A stretch of DNA of 64,000 nt from Psychrobacillus mangrovi (GTDB lineage: Bacteria; Bacillota; Bacilli; Bacillales_A; Planococcaceae), in the NCBI RefSeq assembly GCF_037104765.1, contig NZ_JBAWSY010000001.1, positions 1 to 64,000 of the forward strand, read 5' to 3'. The notes beneath the pieces are model-generated. The model made no database searches and was not told the DNA's origin. It saw only the letters and a program-made list of their open reading frames with translations. The stretch's first letter is position 1. Each line of letters opens with the position of its first letter. The position numbers and the translations under genes were made by a program. Positions 34,552 to 41,943 of the stretch are shown in pieces.

Positions 34552-34792
34552 TCGTCCCGTTCGTAGGTTGGCAATTTCTATTACCAATTTAGAGGCGGAA
34601 TATTCAATGTATCTCAGTTTGTTTGAAGAAGGAAAATGAAAATTAGGGAAAACAATGGATTTGCTACGAAGCCAATATGGCTCCACTGCAATTTTACGAG
34701 CTGAATCCTACTACACAGAAGTAGGAACAGCATTAAAACGTGCCGATTACTAGGTGGGCATAAGAAATATAAGTGAGAACCGATCGAACGTT
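34552..34792 (+). pseudogene. duplicated 3' end of the UvrX-type polymerase gene
   Basis: About 240 bp aligns with 33288-33534. CGTTCGTAGGTTGGCAATTT matches the gene with single changes; QLSLF is altered to LSLF after a changed codon; GAAGGAAAATGA creates an in-frame stop where the gene has GGAAAGTGG; and the 3' end has further indels. It is a non-functional direct repeat of the polymerase C-terminus lying just past the SGNH hydrolase gene. Confidence 0.9.
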
Positions 34793-34814
34793 TACACATG
34801 CGTTCGATTTTTTT
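34783..34814 (+). terminator. intrinsic terminator attached to the decayed polymerase copy
   Basis: ATCGAACG-N10-CGTTCGAT followed by a T-run. The left arm is shared with the intact polymerase gene at about 33526, which lacks the right arm. Confidence 0.85.
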
Positions 34815-34909
34815 GTTCTAAGAGTGATTGTGATAGCGTTCCTCATTTCATTTTTATGGAGGAAATTCTCTTCCATTTGTGGAATATGTACAGGAGGGAG
34901 GACAAATGA

Positions 34910-35341
34910 ATGAAAATTAAAGGTCTATTTACGATGAATATCGCTTATATATTACTGTCGCTATTCATGTTCCTCATTGCAAGAAAGTATGTATTTGTAG
35001 ATGAAACTGTGAGAAGCGCAGTGAGCACACTAACTATTGGGATTATCGGAATCATAAATACATTTTTTATTGACCAGAAACGATTACAAAAAGCATTCAA
35101 GCGTTTACTTGTGATTTATACAATTGGATTAATAACCTTAACTATATTATTTTATATGGAATTACCTACTTATACTTACAAAGAAGCAGTAGCTAAAATA
35201 GAGAGTAAAACCGGTGAAAAGATGGTTAAAGGAAAAGTAGCTAAACAATCGATTGGGCATTATATTATTGAAACATATGGAGGTACATATATATTTAATG
35301 TAGACAGTGGAGATTTTGGAAAAAGGAGAGAAAGTAAGTAA
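34910..35341 (+). CDS. hypothetical membrane protein with C-terminal soluble domain
   Basis: A 143-residue protein with three hydrophobic segments (about 8-24, 40-55, 66-85). A soluble C-terminal part follows (YTYKEAVAKIESKTGEKMVKG ... IIETYGGTYIFNVDSGDFG), faintly resembling a PepSY-type module. GGAGGGAGG precedes the ATG; an ATG four bases upstream is out of frame and stops at once. The family is not recognised. A broken DUF6157 gene follows immediately. Confidence 0.6.
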   Translation: MKIKGLFTMNIAYILLSLFMFLIARKYVFVDETVRSAVSTLTIGIIGIINTFFIDQKRLQKAFKRLLVIYTIGLITLTILFYMELPTYTYKEAVAKIESKTGEKMVKGKVAKQSIGHYIIETYGGTYIFNVDSGDFGKRRESK

Positions 35342-35592
35342 GCTACAAAAACACTTTTATCACGGTATCTGAAGGTTCACCCGTGGAATCTGCTCTCATA
35401 CCAATGCAAAGAAAAAGATAAACCAACTATTAGCCTCACCATTAGTGATAAAATATGGATGGGGTATTCACTATAATGAAGAAGGAAAAGTATCCATCTA
35501 CGAAATTAATAGTGAACTATATCATCAATTTCTCCAGTCGGGTGAAATTACCACTTAAAAGGAATGCGATATCTAAGAGGAAATAAAAAAGG
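35336..35592 (+). pseudogene. DUF6157-type protein, degraded
   Basis: Three pieces in different frames resemble one family: SYKNTFITVSEGSPVESALIP (N-terminus), SPLVIKYGWGIHYNEEGKVS with IYEINSELYHQFLQSG (C-terminal core), and KGMRYLRGNKK (tail). The start codon is missing, about half the middle is deleted, and the tail is shifted into the frame of the next gene. The family name is from memory; the KYGWGIH..EEGKV block is the main evidence. Confidence 0.65.
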
Positions 35593-35602
35593 GAGGGTCT
35601 TT

Positions 35603-36073
35603 ATGTTGGAACAAAAAATATTTCATCAAATGGAAACAGTACGTGGGTTAACAGAGAAATCTATAAATAAGATACCTGAAGAGATTGCGAATATAGTGCC
35701 ACAAGGTTTTAACAACAATATTAGGTGGAATTTCGGCCACATTGCATATATTCAGGAAAAACTAGTCTATGGTGTTTTAGGTGAACAGATGAGCCTTCCA
35801 CAAGAATATGAAAAGCTATTTAGTGCGGGAACAAAGCCTGCTGATTGGGAACAGACTCCACCTACTTTAGAGGAAATTTCAGTAGTATTGACAGAACAAA
35901 AATCCAGAGTAAAAAAATCTCTACAAGGAAATTTCGATAAAGAGCTGCCAAAACCATTTACAAACAAAGCCGGCATCACATTTCCTACCCTAGGAGATAC
36001 CTTTCTGTTTAGCTTTTATCATGAAGCACTCCACATGGAAGCAATTAAAAGAATATATTTGGAATGTAAATAA
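35603..36073 (+). CDS. DinB-superfamily protein
   Basis: A 156-residue four-helix-bundle protein of the DinB/YfiT class: IRWNFGHIAYIQEKLVYG in helix 2 provides the first metal-ligand His and FSFYHEALHMEAIKRIYL gives the C-terminal HxxxH pair. These proteins bind a divalent metal, and some are thiol-dependent S-transferases; the reaction here is unknown. The ATG at 35603 follows AAGGGAGG. An upstream in-frame ATG at 35564 lies in the remnant of the preceding DUF6157 gene and is rejected. Confidence 0.83.
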   Translation: MLEQKIFHQMETVRGLTEKSINKIPEEIANIVPQGFNNNIRWNFGHIAYIQEKLVYGVLGEQMSLPQEYEKLFSAGTKPADWEQTPPTLEEISVVLTEQKSRVKKSLQGNFDKELPKPFTNKAGITFPTLGDTFLFSFYHEALHMEAIKRIYLECK

Positions 36074-36087
36074 TGATTATGTATTTG

Positions 36088-36200
36088 TGACCGTATAAAA
36101 AGGTTTCTGTCCGGATAAGAAAAAAATATGACCGGATAAAGGAGTTTCTGTCCGAATAGATAAATTTCTGTCCATACAATACTATTTATGACCACATAAA
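36088..36200. repeat. array of six 12-bp motifs at a 20-21-bp period
   Basis: Motif TGWCCGNATAAA starts at 36088, 36108, 36129, 36149, 36169 and 36189, so the spacing is 20, 21, 20, 20 and 20 bp. Units one to four match well and units five and six are degenerate. The spacers are T/A-rich, three of them with TTTC before the next unit. Two helical turns per unit puts all motifs on one DNA face. It is not a CRISPR array: spacers are only eight to nine bases. Confidence 0.8.
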
Positions 36201-36230
36201 GAATATGGAGATAAATATGGTGAAATCAAT

Positions 36231-36406
36231 ATGAACGTTACGTCTTTTCTCAGTGGAGTTTCTGTAGCTTTTTCTATCATCCTCTTAGATTGATAGATGA
36301 ATACGTTTATAAAATGCCTTTTATTATCAGTGCAACTGTAGTAGGTTTGTTCGCAGGTGCATTAGTTAAAATAATTCATTCTATACCGAATCTAAATAGG
36401 GAATAA
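36231..36406 (+). pseudogene. small membrane protein, frameshifted
   Basis: ATG opens MNVTSFLSGVSVAFSIILLD and stops; the neighbouring frame continues LIDEYVYKMPFIISATVVGL and FAGALVKIIHSIPNLNRE. Joined, they give a protein of about 57 residues with two hydrophobic segments. No strong ribosome binding site precedes it. The family is not recognised; it may be a genuine small gene damaged by one indel. Confidence 0.45.
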
Positions 36407-36512
36407 ACAAATACAACTTTTAAACACTATCAATTATTGTTTTGTTGTGAATAGCTGGTTCCAACTATTTATTTGATTTATAGCAACAGCCAGCGTTTAG
36501 GAGTGGATCTTA

Positions 36513-36821
36513 TTGGAGTATCAATTTCCAGAGTTTATATATTTAAGACCTGTATTTATTGGCTTCATTATCATTTTACTCGTATTATTATTCGGAGTTA
36601 TTTTTCTAAATAACAACATAGTGAACCTATTTTCAGTTGTAAGTATAACGTTCATTTGTACTTCTATCTCTGCAATAACACTTTATACAAGTGGATATAT
36701 TGCAGATGCATATAATTTGGCCGGAGATCTTATTTCTTTTTACATGTTTTTTGTCATACTAGTTTTATCTTTTCTTAATTTAATTATTTTTATGACAAGA
36801 TATAAAAAGAGCATGTTATGA
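36513..36821 (+). CDS. hypothetical small membrane protein
   Basis: A 102-residue protein with three hydrophobic segments (about 12-32, 37-58, 74-95) and a basic C-terminus (RYKKSML). No known domain is apparent. The TTG start has AGGAG ten bases upstream, slightly far. Its stop codon TGA lies in the loop of the following terminator hairpin, an economical arrangement also seen at 50774-50806. Confidence 0.55.
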   Translation: MEYQFPEFIYLRPVFIGFIIILLVLLFGVIFLNNNIVNLFSVVSITFICTSISAITLYTSGYIADAYNLAGDLISFYMFFVILVLSFLNLIIFMTRYKKSML

Positions 36822-36834
36822 AACATGCTCTTTT
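36804..36834. terminator. bidirectional terminator containing a stop codon in its loop
   Basis: AAAAGAGCATGTT pairs with AACATGCTCTTTT around a four-base loop that includes the stop of the preceding gene. It also terminates guaD from the other side. Confidence 0.85.
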
Positions 36835-36848
36835 GTTTATTTTACTTA

Positions 36849-38216
36849 TTATGCACGTGAATGAACTTTTTCACCTTGAACCCAAACTTCCCGAATGTTT
36901 TCTGGACGAACGAGATACATTATTTTTTGGAAAACATCGTTTAAGTCCTCATCCGAATTAAATACAGGTATTCTTGCGGATGGTAAATTGATATCAATGA
37001 TTTGTATATCCCATGCGTAATTTTCTGCTAATCGACCAATTGGTAAGCTTAAACTTTCACCACCGCCAGCAGTTGCGAAATAGAACGCCTCATTAATGGT
37101 AATCCGTGAATTTGGCACACCGCGTCCATCTGCGGGTAACGACGTATTCACACCATCCTCTAACATTCTGGATGATATGACAGCTTGTCTAGCATTATCG
37201 AAAAGACTAGGTGAAAATCCACCAGAAATATCCGATCCTAACCCAATCTCAACACCTTTAGAATGTAGGTGAGCGATTGGTATGACGCTATTCGCAAAGT
37301 AAGCATTGGAAACGGGACAGTGGCTGACAGCTGTTCCAGTTTCAACAAATAAATCTGCATCGTTATCGTTCAAGAAATTGCAATGTGCCATCACAGACTT
37401 CTCACTTAATAAACCAAAGTCGTGTAAGGCAAATGCATCATTCTTGTTAAAACGTTCTTGTACATAACCATGTTCCCAATCACTTTCACTGCAATGAGAC
37501 TGGATGTGAGTATCATACTTAGCTGCTAATGCTCCTAAGCCTTTTAAAGCATCATCGGTGCAACTAGGAATAAATCTTGGGGTAACAACCGGATATACAC
37601 CTTGCTTAGTGGATTTCGCTAGTTCTTTTACAGCCAAAATGAATTCTTCTGTATCAATTAATGCAGCTTGTGTATCAGCATCGCGATAAAATTCCGGGGT
37701 TTGCTCTAGATTATCCATTACTACTTTTCCAACTAGACCTCGTTGTCCTTTTTTGGAACAAATTTCGGCAAGTACTAAACTCGCTTCTTTATGAACAGTA
37801 GCAAAATACAGTGCTGTTGTTGTTCCGTTTGCTAGTAATGTACTGACTACATCTTGGTAGACATTTTTTGCGAAATCTAAATCTGAAAACTTTGATTCGA
37901 GTGGGAAAGTGTATGTATTTAACCAATCATAGAGTGGTATGTCAAGTGCTGTTCCAGATTGGGCCCATTGTGGAGCGTGGACATGAAGATCAATAAAACC
38001 AGGAAAAAAATATTGACCTTCTGCTAAACGGTGAAAACTTTCTTTGTCTTGATAAGTTTCCAGTAAAGTCTCATAGTCAGTATCTTCAGGAGCGATTACT
38101 TTTTCAATCATTCCGTTCGCATTAATACAGAATAGATAATCTTTCAAAATTTGTACTTCTTTTGGTGACTTACTTGAGAAAGCAGTCCCTTGAAAAATTT
38201 GCGTATATTTTTTCAT
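36849..38216 (-). CDS. guaD: guanine deaminase (amidohydrolase family)
   Basis: A 455-residue zinc amidohydrolase that converts guanine to xanthine in purine salvage. Metal-binding HVH lies in FPGFIDLHVHAPQWAQSG; the guanine deaminase pattern continues with PLYDWLNTYTFPLE, VTPRFIPSCTDDALKGLG, QSHCSESDWEHG, MAHCNFL and the final metal ligand in GLGSDISGGFSPS. This is the metallo-dependent type, not the short CDA-fold enzyme of B. subtilis. AAGGTG precedes the ATG. I found no purine riboswitch in the upstream 130 bp, which it shares with a divergent acetyltransferase gene. Confidence 0.92.
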   Translation of the reverse strand: MKKYTQIFQGTAFSSKSPKEVQILKDYLFCINANGMIEKVIAPEDTDYETLLETYQDKESFHRLAEGQYFFPGFIDLHVHAPQWAQSGTALDIPLYDWLNTYTFPLESKFSDLDFAKNVYQDVVSTLLANGTTTALYFATVHKEASLVLAEICSKKGQRGLVGKVVMDNLEQTPEFYRDADTQAALIDTEEFILAVKELAKSTKQGVYPVVTPRFIPSCTDDALKGLGALAAKYDTHIQSHCSESDWEHGYVQERFNKNDAFALHDFGLLSEKSVMAHCNFLNDNDADLFVETGTAVSHCPVSNAYFANSVIPIAHLHSKGVEIGLGSDISGGFSPSLFDNARQAVISSRMLEDGVNTSLPADGRGVPNSRITINEAFYFATAGGGESLSLPIGRLAENYAWDIQIIDINLPSARIPVFNSDEDLNDVFQKIMYLVRPENIREVWVQGEKVHSRA

Positions 38217-38349
38217 GAATTACACCTTATTGTTCGTATTTTTAGAATTACAGTTGTTATTATAGAGTATTAAAAATAATAAGTCTATAAAGAGGAAATA
38301 GCTACCAAAGTACAGAATACTATTTACAAACACGGGGGAGTGCTTAGAA

Positions 38350-38805
38350 ATGTATCTATACTTTAACGGCTTAATAATTAGGGAAGGCACAGAAGGGGTT
38401 CCAGCAGAAGATGTTGAACGTCTTTTTGAAAATGCTGGATGGGCAAGAAATACGCCAGAATGGCAGAAAGAAAAATTTTCTTTAATTTTCAAAAATTCTA
38501 CCTGGGCATTTACTGTATGGAAGGAGAACGAAATGATCGCAATGATCCGAGTTATTTCGGACCAAGTAATGGTGGCAAATATATTGGATTTGGTTGTATT
38601 ATCTGAATATCGTGGGACCGGTATTGGTAAAAAATTAGTGGAACTTTGCGTGCAAAAGCTACCACACGGAGATTGGTTTACCCATACTTCTTCCAATAAT
38701 TTTGCATTCTACGAAAAGTGTGGGTTTGAGGTAAAAGATATCTCTCTAAATGGAACATGTGCTTATTATGGCTATATACAAGCGAAGAAAGAAGGACATA
38801 GATAA
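38350..38805 (+). CDS. GNAT N-acetyltransferase
   Basis: A 151-residue GNAT: FTVWKENEMIAMIRVISDQVMVANILDLVVL (beta-2 to beta-4), then SEYRGTGIGKKLVELC with the acetyl-CoA-binding RGTGIG loop, and a C-terminal FYEKCGFEVKD. The N-terminus includes AEDVERLFENAGWARNTPEW, seen in acetyltransferases acting on small amines. GGGGGAG precedes the ATG. The substrate is unknown. Confidence 0.87.
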   Translation: MYLYFNGLIIREGTEGVPAEDVERLFENAGWARNTPEWQKEKFSLIFKNSTWAFTVWKENEMIAMIRVISDQVMVANILDLVVLSEYRGTGIGKKLVELCVQKLPHGDWFTHTSSNNFAFYEKCGFEVKDISLNGTCAYYGYIQAKKEGHR

Positions 38806-38810
38806 GATAA

Positions 38811-38843
38811 AGCCCTTGCCAATCGTTTTGATCGGCAAGGGCT
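38811..38843. terminator. bidirectional hairpin terminator
   Basis: AGCCCTTGCC pairs with GGCAAGGGCT across a 13-base loop, between the GNAT gene and the convergent serC. Confidence 0.75.
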
Positions 38844-38850
38844 AATTCAT

Positions 38851-39945
38851 TTATTGATGTTTGTTTTGGAATTCAACCATAAAGTCGCTTAGTGCTTGGC
38901 ATGCTTCGAATGGAACTGCATTATAAGTTGAGGCACGGCAGCCACCTACAGATCGATGTCCATTTAAGCCTACGAATCCTGCCTCTTTTGCTTCCACTAA
39001 AAACTGTTTCTCTAGTTCTTCAGCTATTCGGAACGTGATATTCATAAGTGAACGGCTTTCTGGAGTAGCATGTCCAGTATAAAAACCATTACTACGATCG
39101 ATAACATCGTAAATAACTTTTGCTTTTTCCTCATTTAGTTTAGTGATTTCGGATAGTCCACCTTTGTCTTCTATCCAGTTCAACACTTCACCTAACATAT
39201 AAATACCAAATGTAGGTGGTGTGTTATATAAAGAATTATTCTCAACGAATGTACTATACTTTAACATAGTTGGGATTTCTGTAATTGCTGTTTCAAGAAA
39301 ATCTTTACGGATAATTACAACAGTGACACCAGAAGGACCAAGATTTTTTTGTGCACCAGCATAGATCATACTAAATTTACTTACATCAATAGGTTTAGAC
39401 ATAATATCGCTAGACATATCCGCAATTAATGGAATATTCCCAGTGTCAGGGAAGTCATGCCACCCTGTACCATAAATTGTGTTATTTGAAGTTAAATGTA
39501 CATAAGCAGCATCCAAATCGTATTGAATATCTTGCAATGCAGGAATATTACGATATTTATTTTCTTTTGTACTGGCAATTTGATATGGTTCTCCAAACAA
39601 TTTTGCTTCTTTAAATGCTTTCTCTGACCAAGAACCTGTCATTATATATCCAGCTTTTTGTCCAGCTTTTAGAAAGTTCATTGGAATCATGGAGAATTGT
39701 AGGCTTGCTCCACCTTGCAAGAAAAGTACTTCATAATCATCTGGTATAGAAAAAAGTTTTTTCAAACGGGCAATCGCGCCATTATGTATTTCCTCGAATG
39801 TTGAACTACGGTGACTCATTTCCATGATGGACATTCCTGTACCACGGAAATTAATGAGTTCTCTTTGTGCTTTTTCTAGTACCTCTAACGGAAGTGCAGA
39901 AGGTCCTGGATTAAAATTATAAGCACGCGTGTTAGTTTGATTCAT
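38851..39945 (-). CDS. serC: phosphoserine aminotransferase
   Basis: A 364-residue PLP enzyme of class V. It converts 3-phosphohydroxypyruvate and glutamate to phosphoserine in serine synthesis. Signature segments are YNFNPGPSALPLEVLEKAQ, MSHRSSTFEEIHNGA, LFLQGGASLQFSMIPMNFL, the PLP-lysine region SMIYAGAQKNLGPSGVTVVII and the C-terminal GLNGHRSVGGCRASTYNAV. The ATG at 39945 is chosen with AAGGAG eight bases upstream; a GTG nine bases earlier abuts that site. Upstream lies a small palindrome, CTTTAG-N4-CTAAAG (40005-40020), whose role is unknown. Confidence 0.95.
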   Translation of the reverse strand: MNQTNTRAYNFNPGPSALPLEVLEKAQRELINFRGTGMSIMEMSHRSSTFEEIHNGAIARLKKLFSIPDDYEVLFLQGGASLQFSMIPMNFLKAGQKAGYIMTGSWSEKAFKEAKLFGEPYQIASTKENKYRNIPALQDIQYDLDAAYVHLTSNNTIYGTGWHDFPDTGNIPLIADMSSDIMSKPIDVSKFSMIYAGAQKNLGPSGVTVVIIRKDFLETAITEIPTMLKYSTFVENNSLYNTPPTFGIYMLGEVLNWIEDKGGLSEITKLNEEKAKVIYDVIDRSNGFYTGHATPESRSLMNITFRIAEELEKQFLVEAKEAGFVGLNGHRSVGGCRASTYNAVPFEACQALSDFMVEFQNKHQ

Positions 39946-40188
39946 ATGAAACACTCCTTATCGATTTAAATTATTCCATAGAAAGAGTATATACTGTTTT
40001 GTAGCTTTAGTTAGCTAAAGTCGCAAAATTTTTTTAAAAAAGTGAATAAAGTGTTAACAATAATTCTTTTTCTGATCAATAGGTATATTTACTTCCATAT
40101 CCGAATAATTTTGTTTTCGTATCTTTCCCAATGTTCAAACATTTGCTAAACTAGTAAAGTCTTAATATGTATATATGGGGGAGAAATT

Positions 40189-41943
40189 GTGAGGGTTTTT
40201 TTAGATTTAGGATGGTTTTTTAAAGAAAGGAAAAAGCAGTATTTAATAGGAATACTAATGCTGATGTTTGTTGCTTTCCTCCAGCTACTACCGCCAAAAA
40301 TAATTGGATATGTAGTAGATGAAATAAGTGAAGGAACATTAACCACAGCATTTTTAGTGAAGTGGCTGGGCATACTAGCGATTGCTTCAATCGGAATGTA
40401 TATCTTGCGTTATTATTGGCGTGTTATGATTTTCGGATCAGCCATTTATTTAGCAAGACTACTAAGAGGAAAACTATTTCATCATTTTACAAGAATGTCT
40501 CCTTCGTTTTATCAAAAAAAACGTGTTGGGGATTTAATGGCTCATGCAACGAACGACTTGTCAGCAGTACAACAAACTGCAGGCGCAGGTGTATTGACAC
40601 TAGTAGATTCAATTGCAACAGGTGGATTTGTTATTGCAGCTATGGCTTTTACGATTAACTGGAAACTAACGATAATTGCACTTCTTCCACTTCCACTTAT
40701 GGCTATTTTAACAAGTTACTATGGAAAGCTTTTACACCAACGTTTCCGTTATGCACAGGAAGCATTTTCCGATTTGAATGATAAAACACAGGAAAGCATT
40801 TCAGGTGCTAAGGTTATAAAAACATTTGGACAAGAGAAAGAAGATACAAAAGAATTTGTTCAATTGTCACAAGAAGTAGTAGATAAAAATATTCGTGTTG
40901 CAAAGGTTGATTCCTTATTTGATCCTACAATATCACTTATAGTAGGAGCATGTTTCTTTTTATCTATTATATTTGGTACTCGTTTCATTCTAGCAGATGA
41001 AATGTCAATTGGTGACTTATTCGCATTTACATCATATTTAGGGCTCCTAGTATGGCCAATGCTTGCTTTTGGTTGGTTATTTAATATTGTCGAGCGAGGT
41101 AGTGCCTCCTATGATCGAATAAAAAATTTATTAGACGAAAAAGTAGAGATTGATGATAAAGAAGGGGCTTTAAAACAAAAACCTGAGGGAGATTTACAAT
41201 TTAATGTAGAGGAATTCAAATTTCCGGAAGATGATCGAGTAGCCTTACAAAATGTTCATTTTACTTTAAAACGTGGTGAAACGTTAGGAATCGTTGGAAA
41301 AACAGGTTCGGGAAAGACTGCTATTTTAAAGCTATTAATGAGAGAATTTGAAGGCTATCGTGGTGAAATTATTTACGGCCATCATTCCATAGATGCGTAT
41401 AAGAAAAAAAGCTTACGCGAAGCTATTGGTTATGTGCCGCAAGATCATTTTTTATTCTCAACTACTGTTGCCGGAAATATTGCATTTGCAAATGCGAAAG
41501 CAACAAATGAACAGGTGGAAGAAGCAGCAAAGCTAGCATATATTCATGAGGATATATTGCAATTTACGGATGGCTATAAAACAGTCGTTGGAGAACGTGG
41601 TGTTTCATTATCCGGCGGTCAAAAGCAACGTATTTCAATAGCTCGAGCATTATTGATGGAACCAGAGCTTCTCATCTTAGATGATTCCTTATCTGCAGTT
41701 GATGCTCGCACTGAGGAAGCCATTTTAGAGGCATTAAAAGAAAAACGAACGGACGAAACTACTATTATAACTTCTCATCGTTTAAGCGCTATCCAACATG
41801 CCCATCAAATTATCGTGATGAGTGAAGGAACGATTATAGAAAAAGGCTCTCACGACCAATTAATGGAATTAAAAGGAATGTATTATGAAATGTATCAATT
41901 ACAACAGCTAGAATCTTTAGTTGAAAAGGGCGGTGAGGCATAA
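40189..41943 (+). CDS. yheI: heterodimeric ABC exporter subunit, YheI/BmrC type
   Basis: A 584-residue half-transporter: six TM helices (about 1-310) then a nucleotide-binding domain. Walker A is GKTGSGKT, the Q-loop is GYVPQDHFLF, the signature LSGGQKQR is intact, and Walker B is LLILDDSLSAVD, with Asp in place of the catalytic Glu. This is the degenerate-site subunit of a BmrC/BmrD-like multidrug exporter. GTG start with GGGGGAGA upstream. Its stop overlaps the next start by one base (TAATG), so the two subunits are translationally coupled. Confidence 0.92.
   Translation: MRVFLDLGWFFKERKKQYLIGILMLMFVAFLQLLPPKIIGYVVDEISEGTLTTAFLVKWLGILAIASIGMYILRYYWRVMIFGSAIYLARLLRGKLFHHFTRMSPSFYQKKRVGDLMAHATNDLSAVQQTAGAGVLTLVDSIATGGFVIAAMAFTINWKLTIIALLPLPLMAILTSYYGKLLHQRFRYAQEAFSDLNDKTQESISGAKVIKTFGQEKEDTKEFVQLSQEVVDKNIRVAKVDSLFDPTISLIVGACFFLSIIFGTRFILADEMSIGDLFAFTSYLGLLVWPMLAFGWLFNIVERGSASYDRIKNLLDEKVEIDDKEGALKQKPEGDLQFNVEEFKFPEDDRVALQNVHFTLKRGETLGIVGKTGSGKTAILKLLMREFEGYRGEIIYGHHSIDAYKKKSLREAIGYVPQDHFLFSTTVAGNIAFANAKATNEQVEEAAKLAYIHEDILQFTDGYKTVVGERGVSLSGGQKQRISIARALLMEPELLILDDSLSAVDARTEEAILEALKEKRTDETTIITSHRLSAIQHAHQIIVMSEGTIIEKGSHDQLMELKGMYYEMYQLQQLESLVEKGGEA

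Noticed and set aside
36088..36200. CRISPR array
   Set aside because: Units are 12 bp with eight- to nine-base spacers and no cas genes; too short for CRISPR.
1..38000. A genomic island or prophage boundary
   Set aside because: No integrase, tRNA gene, att-like direct repeats or coherent phage modules; the region looks like gradual gene turnover.
38217..38349. Purine riboswitch upstream of guaD
   Set aside because: No conserved three-way-junction loop motifs are visible in the 130-bp divergent region.
39946..40188. T-box leader for serC
   Set aside because: No T-box motif or terminator/antiterminator pair was found; only a short palindrome at 40005-40020.
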